DNA from: a bacterium UBP8_UBA817
GTDB taxonomy: Bacteria > Margulisbacteria > Marinamargulisbacteria > SXXA01 > SICP01
Direction of reading: 5' to 3'
DNA: 45,188 bases
Assembly: GCA_945898045.1 (NCBI GenBank)
Contig: CAMDGG010000003.1
Coordinates: forward strand, 74,529 to 119,716
Of the stretch, positions 28,224 through 36,398 are shown piece after piece (position 1 is the stretch's first letter; every line of letters begins with the position of its first letter). The translations under genes and the position numbers were made by a program. The notes under the pieces were generated by a model. It had not been told where the DNA came from and searched no databases. It worked only from the letters and a program-made list of their open reading frames with translations.

Positions 28224-29531
28224 ATGACAGCTAAAGCACCGTTACAAAATTTAGCTTCCAAAATCATAAAAAATAATACGATCAATCAAGCCCTTTATGA
28301 CGAGATTGAAGTAAAACGTGGTTTAAGAAACAAAGATGGTAGTGGTGTATTGGCTGGTCTCACCAGCATTTCCTCAGTAATTGGCGCCAGGATGATTGAT
28401 TATCAACGCTACCCTGTAGAAGGCGAGCTGAGTTATCGTGGTTATAATATATTTGATATTGCTGAAACGTTTAAATTAAAAGATCGTTTTGCATTCGAAA
28501 AAACAGCCTACCTTCTCCTAGTAGGTGAAATCGCCGATAAAGAAAACGAAAAAGCATTCATTCAACTCGTGTCAGAAAGACGTGCAATCCCAGAAGTCAT
28601 TATGAAGAATGTCATTCAGGGCATTCCCAGTAAAGACATCATGAATAAACTGCAAACAGCAGTATCAGCGCTCTACTCACAAGACGCCGATCCAGATTCT
28701 CTAGATCCCTTCGAAAACTTCCTAAAAGCAGTCGACTTGATGGCAAAAATGCCCATAATTACCGCTTATGCATACCTCGCAACCTATAAAGAAAATCCGA
28801 AATTTGTTGTGCCAGAACCCAGTATGTCGCAAGCAGAAGCATTTCTCTACGTACTTGGTGAAGGAAAAGCCCCAAGTGAATTTGACGCACAAATCTTAGA
28901 CCTTTGTCTCGCTATTCACGCAGAACATGGCGGTGGAAACAATTCTACATTCACAACCTACGTCGTATCTTCAAGTGGCACCGATATCTATTCGGCAGTG
29001 GCGGCTTCTATTTCAAGTCTAAAAGGTCCTCTCCATGGATCTGCCAATAGCAAGGTCATGGGTATGATGGATGACATCAAAAAACATGTGAAAAATTGGG
29101 ACAATAAAGAAGAAGTTCGCAACTATCTCCAAAAAATAATGGAGCAAAAAGCCCATGACAAATCCGGAAAAATTTACGGGCTAGGCCATGCGGTCTACAC
29201 CAAATCTGATCCTCGTGCCCTTCTTTTGAAAATCCAAGCACAAAAATTAGCAGAATTAAAAGGCCGCCAAGATGAGCTTAAACTTTATCTAACCATCGAA
29301 ACAGAAGGCCCCGAGCTTTTTCAGAGCGTTAAAGGCGATAAAAAAGTAATTTCCGCCAACGTCGACTTCTTCTCGGGATTTGTATATGACTGCCTAGGAA
29401 TTCCCAAAGAAATCTATACACCCATGTTCGCCATGGCCCGAGTTGTCGGATGGTGTGCACACAGAATCGAAGAAGGTCTCTCTGGAAAACGGATTATTCG
29501 TCCGGGGTATAAGTACGTTAAGCAGGGTTAG
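28224..29531 (+). CDS. gltA: Citrate synthase
   Basis: A 435-residue Si-type citrate synthase. Key parts: VKRGLRNKDGSGVLAGLTSI near the N-terminus, YPVEGELSYRGYNI, the active-site histidines in AIHAEHGGGNNSTFT and KIYGLGHAVYTKSDPRA, the aspartate in SANVDFFSGFVYDCLGIP, and the C-terminal GWCAHRIEEGLSGKRIIRPG. It condenses oxaloacetate and acetyl-CoA. A 2-methylcitrate synthase role is possible for this broad family, but fumC and mdh in the same window favour TCA use. Placement directly behind rpmG, with only three bases between, suggests co-transcription with ribosomal protein genes. Confidence 0.93.
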   Translation: MTAKAPLQNLASKIIKNNTINQALYDEIEVKRGLRNKDGSGVLAGLTSISSVIGARMIDYQRYPVEGELSYRGYNIFDIAETFKLKDRFAFEKTAYLLLVGEIADKENEKAFIQLVSERRAIPEVIMKNVIQGIPSKDIMNKLQTAVSALYSQDADPDSLDPFENFLKAVDLMAKMPIITAYAYLATYKENPKFVVPEPSMSQAEAFLYVLGEGKAPSEFDAQILDLCLAIHAEHGGGNNSTFTTYVVSSSGTDIYSAVAASISSLKGPLHGSANSKVMGMMDDIKKHVKNWDNKEEVRNYLQKIMEQKAHDKSGKIYGLGHAVYTKSDPRALLLKIQAQKLAELKGRQDELKLYLTIETEGPELFQSVKGDKKVISANVDFFSGFVYDCLGIPKEIYTPMFAMARVVGWCAHRIEEGLSGKRIIRPGYKYVKQG

Positions 29532-29534
29532 AGT

Positions 29535-29634
29535 CTAAACACCCCGCCCTTCGGGCACCCCTCTATTAGAGGGGAATGGACTGAATACGATGCGGTCAAA
29601 TTCCCCTTCTGTGAAGGAGGGACGGGGTAGTTAA
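29535..29634. repeat. MITE-like inverted-repeat element of about 100 bp
   Basis: Ends are imperfect inverted repeats (left TAAACACCCCGCCC, right GGGACGGGGTAGTTA). Inside are three nested hairpins: GCCC-ttc-GGGC (29546-29556), CCCCTCTA-t-TAGAGGGG (29558-29574) and CCTTC-tgt-GAAGG (29605-29617). GGGGAAT (29571-29577) also pairs with ATTCCCC (29600-29606). Such non-coding CCCC/GGGG foldback elements are typical dispersed intergenic repeats. It lies between gltA and the toxin-antitoxin pair and could also end gltA transcription. Confidence 0.7.
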
Positions 29635-29675
29635 AGGTCTAACTAGAAAAACATATATTTTAATGGTATGTTTTA

Positions 29676-29725
29676 TAGATATCTAAAATGGGTATTTTTT
29701 TAGTATCTAGTTAAGGAGGTATCTA
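29676..29725. promoter_or_regulatory. TATCTA repeats upstream of antitoxin gene (candidate operator)
   Basis: TATCTA occurs at 29680-29685 (inside the palindrome TAGATATCTA, 29676-29685), 29704-29709 and 29720-29725, the last touching the start codon. AAGGAGG at 29713-29719 is the ribosome binding site. Ribbon-helix-helix antitoxins commonly bind short repeated sites over their own promoter. Confidence 0.4.
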
Positions 29726-29961
29726 TGAATAGACATGCAATTTCATTAAAAGTTAGGGAAGATTTGTATGAAGAGGCAGAGATATTGCGCCTTAGCTTTC
29801 ACAAACCTCGAAATGCATACATTAATGATGCTATCGCTTTTTACAATCACATTATGCGTAAAGAAATGCTCAAGGTGCAGTTGCAAAAAGAATCAAAGCT
29901 AGTAAAAAAACACTCCATAAAAATTCTTCAGGAACTAGACGCATTAGATGATAGATTTTGA
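29725..29961 (+). CDS. Antitoxin-like protein, probable ribbon-helix-helix
   Basis: A 78-residue protein with a strong Shine-Dalgarno. The N-terminal AISLKVREDLYEEAEILRLS fits a beta strand and first helix of a ribbon-helix-helix fold, with PRNAYINDAIAFYNHIM as the second helix. The rest is charged and helical, as in toxin-neutralising tails. It overlaps the MazF-like gene by 14 bases. The antitoxin role is inferred mainly from that pairing. Confidence 0.75.
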   Translation: MNRHAISLKVREDLYEEAEILRLSFHKPRNAYINDAIAFYNHIMRKEMLKVQLQKESKLVKKHSIKILQELDALDDRF

Positions 29962-30295
29962 ATTTAAACAACACGCTATTTATCTCGCTGATTTAAGTCC
30001 AAGATTTGGAACAGAACCAGGTAAAAAAAGACCTGTAGTCATTATTCAAACAGACTTACTGAATAGTGTTCATCCAAGTACAGTCGTGTGCCCAATTTCC
30101 TCTCAGGTCATTAAAGGCGTTTCCATTTTACGGATTCACTTAAATGATCCTCTCAATGGCCTTGAAAAACCTTCTGATATTTTGGTAGACCAAATCCGTG
30201 CAATTGATAATCAGCGATTTATATCATTATTGGGACAACTGTCTCCAGTTCAAATTAAGAAATTAAATCGTGCGTTGGAAGTGTTGTTGTTTTAG
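29948..30295 (+). CDS. MazF/PemK-family toxin (endoribonuclease)
   Basis: A 115-residue protein of normal MazF length. HAIYLADLSPRFGTEPGKKR and PVVIIQTDLLN match the family's conserved start (GDIYxADL, then G.E..K.RPVVIIQ). TVVCPISSQ contains the usual active-site Thr region, and ILVDQIRAIDNQRF is the third signature. MazF toxins cut mRNA at short sequences. It begins inside the antitoxin gene, so translation is coupled. It ends five bases from the convergent rpiB. Confidence 0.93.
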   Translation: MIDFEFKQHAIYLADLSPRFGTEPGKKRPVVIIQTDLLNSVHPSTVVCPISSQVIKGVSILRIHLNDPLNGLEKPSDILVDQIRAIDNQRFISLLGQLSPVQIKKLNRALEVLLF

Positions 30296-30300
30296 AAAGA

Positions 30301-30738
30301 TCAATCCTGATCCAATTTATCAATCCGACTCTGATGCCGACCACCTTCAAACTTGGTCTCTAGCCACGTTCTTACCAACGTCGACGCCAACTCTGGATCC
30401 GTAGTCCGTCCACCCAAACACAATATATTGGCATTGTTATGCGCCTTGGACATCTCTGCCGTAAAGACATCGTGAACAACAGCCGCGCGGATACCCTTGA
30501 ACCTATTCGCCATCATACTAATACCCAGTCCCGTGCCACAAATCAAAATGCCTGCATCGGCCTTGCCTTCTAAAATAACTGAAACACCCTTGCGTGCAAA
30601 ATCTGGATAATCCACAGAAGCATCGGTATCTGTGCCAATATTAATGAGTGTGATGTCTGGTCTGGTCTGCTCCAAAAAATGCATAATCCGAGACTTTAAA
30701 GCCACTCCACCATGATCCGATCCAATAACTAAACGCAT
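30301..30738 (-). CDS. rpiB: Ribose-5-phosphate isomerase B
   Basis: A 145-residue protein from ATG at 30738, with AAGGAGA upstream. MRLVIGSDHGGVALK, DYPDFARKG, ILICGTGLGISMMANRFKGI, RAAVVHDVFTAEMSKAHNNA and NILCLGGRTTDPELA are RpiB hallmarks, including the catalytic Cys of CGTG. It interconverts ribose 5-phosphate and ribulose 5-phosphate. It overlaps the end of the rfbD-like gene by ten bases, so the two are co-transcribed. Confidence 0.96.
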   Translation of the reverse strand: MRLVIGSDHGGVALKSRIMHFLEQTRPDITLINIGTDTDASVDYPDFARKGVSVILEGKADAGILICGTGLGISMMANRFKGIRAAVVHDVFTAEMSKAHNNANILCLGGRTTDPELASTLVRTWLETKFEGGRHQSRIDKLDQD

Positions 30739-31589
30739 CGTGTTTCTCCTTGTTTTAAATACTCTTTTACGGATTCTTCCCAAAATAGGGGGGTGAAAAT
30801 ATCTAAGTCTAAAAATTTACGGCAATTCAGGCGTGAATTCAACGGGCGTTTTGCAGGGGTAGGGTAGGCCTCTGTCGAAATAGACGAGAGCGTACATGGA
30901 ATATTTTGAAGTTTTAAGAAATAGGTCGCAAAATCAAACCACGTGGTGTATCCCTGGCTCGCGAAGTGATAGAGACCTTCTGCCGGTTCGTGAGCTATGA
31001 CTGCCAATACAGCCCGTGCAATTTCTATCGTCCAAGTCGGTGACCCCCACTGATCTCCCACAATAGAAAGGGCACCACGTTCTTTAGCCAGTTCAGAAAT
31101 GCGGCTTAAAAAATTCACGCCATATCGTCCAAATAACCACTGAACACGAAACACATATCCACGAACGCCACTCTCAAAAAAAGCGACTTCTCCAGCCCTT
31201 TTGGAGGCGCCATAGCGATTAACTGGATCACAAATATCGGTTTCTAAATAAGGCGCTTTCCCAAGTCCATTAAAAACATAGTCTGTAGAAAAATGAATCA
31301 AATGGACACCTTGTTTCTGACAAAGCGAGGCAAGGTTTGCAACCGCTACACCATTAATAGTATCAGCCAATTCGCCTTCAGATTCTGCTCGATCTACTGC
31401 AGTATAAGCCGCACAATTTATAGCCCAAGTGACGTCTGGATGTTGCGAAAAAATATGAGTTACGGCAACAGAATCGCACAAGTCCGCATCGGTCCGAAGT
31501 ATCGGGATAACGTTATGTCCTACCGAGACTAAAACGTCTCTAACATCATGCCCTAACATACCACCCGCTCCAAAAATCAAAATTTTCAT
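30729..31589 (-). CDS. rfbD: dTDP-4-dehydrorhamnose reductase
   Basis: A 286-residue short-chain dehydrogenase of the extended RmlD type: MKILIFGAGGMLGHDV at the N-terminus, AINCAAYTAVDRAE, the catalytic-site segments HFSTDYVFNG and the Y-x3-K of NRYGASKRAGE, VQWLFGRYGVNF, and DQWGSPTW. RmlD makes dTDP-rhamnose for cell-surface glycans. The other rhamnose genes are not here. It is divergent from dnaX with about 37 bp between. Confidence 0.92.
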   Translation of the reverse strand: MKILIFGAGGMLGHDVRDVLVSVGHNVIPILRTDADLCDSVAVTHIFSQHPDVTWAINCAAYTAVDRAESEGELADTINGVAVANLASLCQKQGVHLIHFSTDYVFNGLGKAPYLETDICDPVNRYGASKRAGEVAFFESGVRGYVFRVQWLFGRYGVNFLSRISELAKERGALSIVGDQWGSPTWTIEIARAVLAVIAHEPAEGLYHFASQGYTTWFDFATYFLKLQNIPCTLSSISTEAYPTPAKRPLNSRLNCRKFLDLDIFTPLFWEESVKEYLKQGETRCV

Positions 31590-31626
31590 GGACGGATTGT
31601 AGCATAGTTAATTACACTGATTGGAT

Positions 31627-33249
31627 ATGTCACACATCACATTCTATAGAAAATACAGATCTCGAAATTTTAAAGAAATCGTCGGCCAAGATCATGTTGT
31701 CCAAACTCTAGAAAACGCCATCACCTATGACCGTCTAACCCATGCTTATATTTTCTCTGGTCCACGAGGCACGGGAAAAACATCCGCAGCACGTATTCTC
31801 GCAAAAGTACTCAACTGCCAAGAAGGCCATGAAAAAGATCCCTACTTAACATGTCCCCTGTGTCATCGCATTTCGACTGGAAATTGTGTCGATATTATCG
31901 AAATCGATGCGGCTTCTAATACAGGCGTAGACAATATCCGCACCCTCAACGAACAAGTTAACTTTGCACCCGTAGAATGTACCTACAAACTCTACATTAT
32001 CGACGAAGCCCATATGCTAAGTACCGGCGCATTTAATGCACTCTTAAAAACTTTAGAAGAACCCCCGAGTAAGACTATTTTTGTACTGGCTACAACAGAG
32101 CCTCATAAAATTCCCGTCACCATTCATTCTCGGTGCCAACACCTCTATTTTAGAAGCGTAACAAGTAGTGATATCGTTCGGCAGCTTCGTATTATTGCGG
32201 ATGCTGAACAAATTTCTATAGACGACAAAAGCCTATACGTAATCGCAAGAAATTCCGGAGGTTCGATGCGCGATGCGGTTTCTTTATTAGACCAAATTTA
32301 TTCGTTTAAAGGTACCCAGATTAATTTGGAAGATGTCTTGCTCAGTTTGGGTGCGACGCAATGGGATCATTTATTAATTTTACTTGGGCACATCCTAAAT
32401 AAAGACGCCAAAAAAGCGTTATCCAATCTCCAAGAAATTACAGACAGCGGTGTAAATATAATTCAGCTCACGGCTGATATGACGACGCTAGTTAAACAAG
32501 CACTATTTATTAAATTGGGCCTCAGTGAAGAGCTAGATCTTGACGATGAAAGACTTCAAAAATTGCAAGCGCTTATAGCATCCAACTCTGCAGAAACCAT
32601 TCAAATCTTACTAGAAATGCTCGCCAAAATTGAAATGGAACTCCGTTGGTTTTCTGATCCCAAACTCTTGCTTCAAATCCGACTCCTCATGTTTATCAAA
32701 GACCAATCACCACCTCAAGAAATTCCTGTAAAACAAGAACAAAAGCAAGAAGCAAAAATAGAAAAAATAATACCTAAGCCATTCGCCGAGCCCATTCAAA
32801 AAATTATTGAAAAGCCAGTCGAAATTCGCATTGAAAAACCTGTTGAAAGACAAGTGGTGCCACCCACACCACAATCGCCTCAATGGGCCGTCTTCTTAGA
32901 GAAAATAAAAACAGTCAAACAAGGGCTCTATATTATTTTGAATGGCTCTACTGTTACTGAAATGACAGACACCGAAGTACATGTCAAATTAAAACAAGAT
33001 ATCAAATTTTTTAGAGAAAAATTAAAAGAATCCGAGAATCAAAAACTCATCGAAACGGTCATGAGTGAGGTCTTTGGAAAACCACTGAAGCTAAGTCTTC
33101 CGGGCTCAGATACTACGGTGCCCACTGTACCAAGCGAGTCTCCCATAGAATTTGAAAATAGTGTGCCAGTGATACAAGAAGAGCCCGCCGAAAAAAGCAA
33201 GAAAATAAATCAGATTATAGCCATGTTCGACGGTACACTCGTTTCTTAA
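31627..33249 (+). CDS. dnaX: DNA polymerase III subunit gamma/tau
   Basis: A 540-residue protein from ATG at 31627 (a TTG at 31621 is also in frame). FYRKYRSRNFKEIVGQDHVV, Walker A GPRGTGKTSAARILAK, zinc-site cysteines (C-x12-C-x2-C-x7-C around NCQEGH to GNCVD), DAASNTGVDNIR, LYIIDEAHMLSTGAFNALLK, and the SRC motif HSRCQH define the clamp loader. A proline/lysine/glutamate-rich linker (about residues 362-425) leads to a C-terminal tau-like domain (EVHVKLKQDIKFFREKLKES). It loads the sliding clamp. It heads the conserved dnaX-ybaB-recR cluster. Confidence 0.97.
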   Translation: MSHITFYRKYRSRNFKEIVGQDHVVQTLENAITYDRLTHAYIFSGPRGTGKTSAARILAKVLNCQEGHEKDPYLTCPLCHRISTGNCVDIIEIDAASNTGVDNIRTLNEQVNFAPVECTYKLYIIDEAHMLSTGAFNALLKTLEEPPSKTIFVLATTEPHKIPVTIHSRCQHLYFRSVTSSDIVRQLRIIADAEQISIDDKSLYVIARNSGGSMRDAVSLLDQIYSFKGTQINLEDVLLSLGATQWDHLLILLGHILNKDAKKALSNLQEITDSGVNIIQLTADMTTLVKQALFIKLGLSEELDLDDERLQKLQALIASNSAETIQILLEMLAKIEMELRWFSDPKLLLQIRLLMFIKDQSPPQEIPVKQEQKQEAKIEKIIPKPFAEPIQKIIEKPVEIRIEKPVERQVVPPTPQSPQWAVFLEKIKTVKQGLYIILNGSTVTEMTDTEVHVKLKQDIKFFREKLKESENQKLIETVMSEVFGKPLKLSLPGSDTTVPTVPSESPIEFENSVPVIQEEPAEKSKKINQIIAMFDGTLVS

Positions 33250-33292
33250 AACATGGTATCCTGAAACCATTACTTAAATTGGAGGATTTAAC

Positions 33293-33616
33293 ATGTTCGA
33301 TGGCTTAAAAGATATGGGCAAATTGCTCAAACAAGCAAAAGAAATGAAATCAAAAATGCAAGATGTACAAAAAGAACTTAAAAAAGTTCGTGTATCTTCA
33401 TCTGCTGCAAACGACAAAATTAAAATCGTGGTGACTGGTGAATTAGAAGTTATAGAACTTTCAATAGAACCCTCATTGCTAGATCCTAAGCATGCAAGTT
33501 CACTTGAAAAAGCACTCGTCAAACTCTTTAACGATGCCACCAATCAAGCAAAAACAATTGCAACACAAAAACTATCAGAAGTTTCCGGAGGATTAGATAT
33601 CCCCGGCCTAACCTAA
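33293..33616 (+). CDS. YbaB/EbfC nucleoid-associated protein
   Basis: A 107-residue protein with GGAGGA before ATG: FDGLKDMGKLLKQAKEMKSK, MQDVQKELKKVRVSSSAAND, VVTGELEVIELSIEPSLL, DATNQAKTIATQKLSEVSGG and a C-terminal IPGL. YbaB proteins are DNA-binding dimers, often encoded between dnaX and recR as here. Confidence 0.95.
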   Translation: MFDGLKDMGKLLKQAKEMKSKMQDVQKELKKVRVSSSAANDKIKIVVTGELEVIELSIEPSLLDPKHASSLEKALVKLFNDATNQAKTIATQKLSEVSGGLDIPGLT

Positions 33617-33631
33617 ACAATATCCAGGAGA

Positions 33632-34231
33632 ATGGATGATCACAATCCCCTCACCGGGCTGATTCATCAATTATCAAGATTGCCAGGAATTGGGCCTAGA
33701 TCTGCCCAGCGCCTGGCTTTTTTTTTCCTTTCACTCCCAAAACCAGATGTCGCAAAATTCACAGATGTCTTGATGCATACGCGTACACATATAAAATACT
33801 GTAAACGGTGTTTCAACTTATCGTTTACAGAACAGTGTTTTATTTGCGCCAACCCCAAACGACTTCCCGCGCAATTATGCATCGTCGCAGAACCAAGAGA
33901 TCTCATGGCGCTCGAAAGAACAGGGGAATTTAAAGGCCATTATCACGTCTTAGGCGGACTCATCTCGCCTATCGATGGCATCCATCCCGACGCCCTCCGC
34001 ATTCCAGAACTCATGGCACGCCTAAGAACTGAACCTATACAAGAACTCATCGTTGCATTAAATCCCACCATAGAAGGAGACACAACGGCACTCTACCTAA
34101 GTGAAATGTTGCGCGAGTTCCAAATACCCATAACGAAACTAGCCTACGGATTACCTGTGGGATCAGATATTGATTATGCTGATGAAATGACCTTGCAAAA
34201 AGCGTTCTCGGGGAGGACAAAAATTGAATAA
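33632..34231 (+). CDS. recR: Recombination protein RecR
   Basis: A 199-residue protein with CAGGAGA upstream. Helix-hairpin-helix LSRLPGIGPRSAQRLAFF, the zinc finger C-x2-C...C-x2-C as YCKRCFNLSFTEQCFICANP, then the Toprim domain LCIVAEPRDLMALERTGEF, GHYHVLGGLISPIDGIHPD and ELIVALNPTIEGDTTALYLS. It works with RecF/RecO in gap repair. Its last eight bases overlap the next gene. Confidence 0.97.
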   Translation: MDDHNPLTGLIHQLSRLPGIGPRSAQRLAFFFLSLPKPDVAKFTDVLMHTRTHIKYCKRCFNLSFTEQCFICANPKRLPAQLCIVAEPRDLMALERTGEFKGHYHVLGGLISPIDGIHPDALRIPELMARLRTEPIQELIVALNPTIEGDTTALYLSEMLREFQIPITKLAYGLPVGSDIDYADEMTLQKAFSGRTKIE

Positions 34232-35768
34232 AGAATTTGCAAAAGTAGACGATTTAAACCGACTCATAAACTATTTACCGGCACCTATTCGTAACCGCAT
34301 TAAAACCATTCCAAATTACCAACTCATCACCGAAATTGTCATGGACTTAGGCCAAAAAGTAGAAGTCCGTTTCCAAGAAGGATTTGAACGTCTACATGAT
34401 CTGCCAAAAATAACCTATCAAGACATCGCGACAGTTACTCATAGTATTGGGGCATTCAATACAGACAATCGCGCTGGCATCGAAGGGACACTCCACCGTA
34501 TTTCTGCTATTCGTAACAGACAAGGTGTTGTCGTAGGTCTCACCTGTCGGGTTGGCCGCGCTATCACAGGCACTGTCGAATTGATACGGGATCTAGTAGA
34601 AAGTAGAAAAAGCCTCCTATTTTTAGGGTCCCCCGGCATCGGAAAAACCACCAATCTAAGAGAAACTGCACGCGTCTTAGCAGATGATCTTTTACTACGC
34701 GTTATAATTATCGACACCTCCAACGAAATTGCAGGGGACGGGGATATTCCTCACCCAGGAATCGGTACCGCCAGACGCATGCAAGTGCCATCTCCGGACA
34801 TGCAGCATCACGTGATGATTGAAGCCGTAGAAAACCACATGCCACAAGTTATTATCGTCGATGAAATTGGTACAGAAGAAGAAGCAAAAGCCGCCAGAAC
34901 CATTGCAGAACGTGGCGTCCAACTTATCGCAACCGCGCACGGATATACCCTCGAAAACCTCATTAAAAACCCAACACTTTCCGATCTAGTGGGAGGTATT
35001 CAGTCTGTAATATTGGGAGATGAAGAAGCCAAATTTCGTGGCACACAAAAAACAGTCCTAGAAAGAAAAGCCCTGCCCACATTTCACAGTCTCATTGAAA
35101 TCAGAGAAAGAGATCTCTACGCAATCTATCCCGATATTGCACATGCTGTAGATCATTATTTGCGCGGCGAACAAGTGGATCCTGAAATACGCTATCGTAA
35201 AGGAACGCAACAACATAGCGATTCTCAAAATAAAATAGGTTTTGAAAAATCAAATACAGCACCCAAAGAACCCAAAAGACGTATCAGAAATCCGTCAAAC
35301 GATGCCTATTCGTTTTTTCCATTTGGTATTAACGTCGAAACCATTAATGCTGTCATTCACAGTCTCCAACTTCCCGTAGAAATTGCACCCACTATTCATG
35401 ATGCAGACGGCATTTTAACTGTTCAAACGCAACTCAACGGCAAAGGAAAAAACAAGCTCCAACTCCTCACCCAAGGTAAACAAATTCCTGTGCACGTTCT
35501 CAAACGAAATTCCAACGCGCAACTCGTCCAATTTTTTAAACGCTATTTCAACATCCCAGAAAATGACGAACAACTAGAAGCCGAAGCCCTCAGAGAAATC
35601 AAAAAAGCCTGTACCCGTTGTGTCGAAGAACATCGCATCGTCGAAGTTGCGCCACGCCCCGATTTTTTACGTAGAATCCAACGTCAATACGTAGAAGAAA
35701 AAGGCCTCAACGGCATCAGTGTCGGTGAAGAACCCAATCGTCGTATTCGCATCTACCCAAAAGGATAA
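34224..35768 (+). CDS. Ycf45-like AAA ATPase with C-terminal R3H domain
   Basis: A 514-residue protein starting at TTG 34224; GGGGAGGA (34210-34217) is ideally placed, and the start overlaps recR. The N-terminal SpoIIIAA-like region has RIKTIPNYQLITEIVMDLGQ and ISAIRNRQGVVVGLTCRVGR. Walker A is GSPGIGKTTNLRE, Walker B PQVIIVDEIGTEEEA, and ATAHGYTLENLIKNPTLSDL follows. The C-terminal region has AEALREIKKACTRCVEEHRI with an R3H-like end, GISVGEEPNRRIRIYP. Such proteins occur in cyanobacteria, plastids (ycf45) and some other bacteria; the function is unclear, with nucleic-acid binding inferred from R3H. Its place between recR and tmk hints at a DNA-related job. Confidence 0.88.
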   Translation: MNKEFAKVDDLNRLINYLPAPIRNRIKTIPNYQLITEIVMDLGQKVEVRFQEGFERLHDLPKITYQDIATVTHSIGAFNTDNRAGIEGTLHRISAIRNRQGVVVGLTCRVGRAITGTVELIRDLVESRKSLLFLGSPGIGKTTNLRETARVLADDLLLRVIIIDTSNEIAGDGDIPHPGIGTARRMQVPSPDMQHHVMIEAVENHMPQVIIVDEIGTEEEAKAARTIAERGVQLIATAHGYTLENLIKNPTLSDLVGGIQSVILGDEEAKFRGTQKTVLERKALPTFHSLIEIRERDLYAIYPDIAHAVDHYLRGEQVDPEIRYRKGTQQHSDSQNKIGFEKSNTAPKEPKRRIRNPSNDAYSFFPFGINVETINAVIHSLQLPVEIAPTIHDADGILTVQTQLNGKGKNKLQLLTQGKQIPVHVLKRNSNAQLVQFFKRYFNIPENDEQLEAEALREIKKACTRCVEEHRIVEVAPRPDFLRRIQRQYVEEKGLNGISVGEEPNRRIRIYPKG

Positions 35769-35779
35769 TTTAAGCACCC

Positions 35780-36388
35780 ATGTTTATTACATTCGAAGGC
35801 ATTGAAGGCGGTGGAAAAAGTACCCAAGTCCAAAAAATTTCAGACGCGCTCACCAAAGCCGGCTACAACATCGTCCAAACCAAAGAGCCCGGCGGCACTG
35901 CCATCGGCCAAGAGCTTCGCCGCATGATTCTAGATCCCAACCAACGCTTCCACTCGCCCTACACCGAAGTCATGCTCTTCTTCGCCGACCGTCTAGAACA
36001 CGTCGAAACCGTCATCAAACCTGCTCTTGCATCCGGAAAAATCGTCCTCTGCGATCGCTACATCGACTCCACCATCGCCTACCAAATTGGTGGACGCGGC
36101 ATGCCCAAACCTCTCATCGAAACCCTCACCCAACTCGTCGATCTCAAACCTGATCTTACCCTTCTCTTCGATCTCTCCCCAGAAGAAGGTCTCCAACGCG
36201 CCAAACAACGCGCCGCCCTAGACCGCTTCGAACAAGAATCCATAGACTTCCACAGCCGCATCCGACACAGCTATCTCGACCAAGCCAAAAAAGAACCAGA
36301 TCGCATCAAAGTCATCTCCGCATCATGCGATATCGAACCCCTTTTTGAACGTTTAATGAAGGACTATATTTTACCTTCACTATCGTGA
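35780..36388 (+). CDS. tmk: Thymidylate kinase
   Basis: A 202-residue protein: MFITFEGIEGGGKSTQVQKI (P-loop), VQTKEPGGTAIGQELRRMIL (DR/E-type motif region), LFFADRLEHVE, LCDRYIDSTIAYQ, and the LID segment EGLQRAKQRAALDRFEQES. It phosphorylates dTMP to dTDP. It closes the dnaX-recR cluster, where holB often follows; here the next gene, ten bases on, is an AlbA_2 protein instead. Codon use is markedly C-ending compared with that next gene. Confidence 0.97.
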   Translation: MFITFEGIEGGGKSTQVQKISDALTKAGYNIVQTKEPGGTAIGQELRRMILDPNQRFHSPYTEVMLFFADRLEHVETVIKPALASGKIVLCDRYIDSTIAYQIGGRGMPKPLIETLTQLVDLKPDLTLLFDLSPEEGLQRAKQRAALDRFEQESIDFHSRIRHSYLDQAKKEPDRIKVISASCDIEPLFERLMKDYILPSLS

Positions 36389-36398
36389 TGATCTTAAG

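Noticed and set aside
32410-32416. A6G run in dnaX as a programmed frameshift site
   Set aside because: The reading phase is C-AAA-AAA-G, not the A-AAA-AAG heptamer, and I see no strong stem-loop just after it. The full-length frame is complete, so no frameshift product is claimed.
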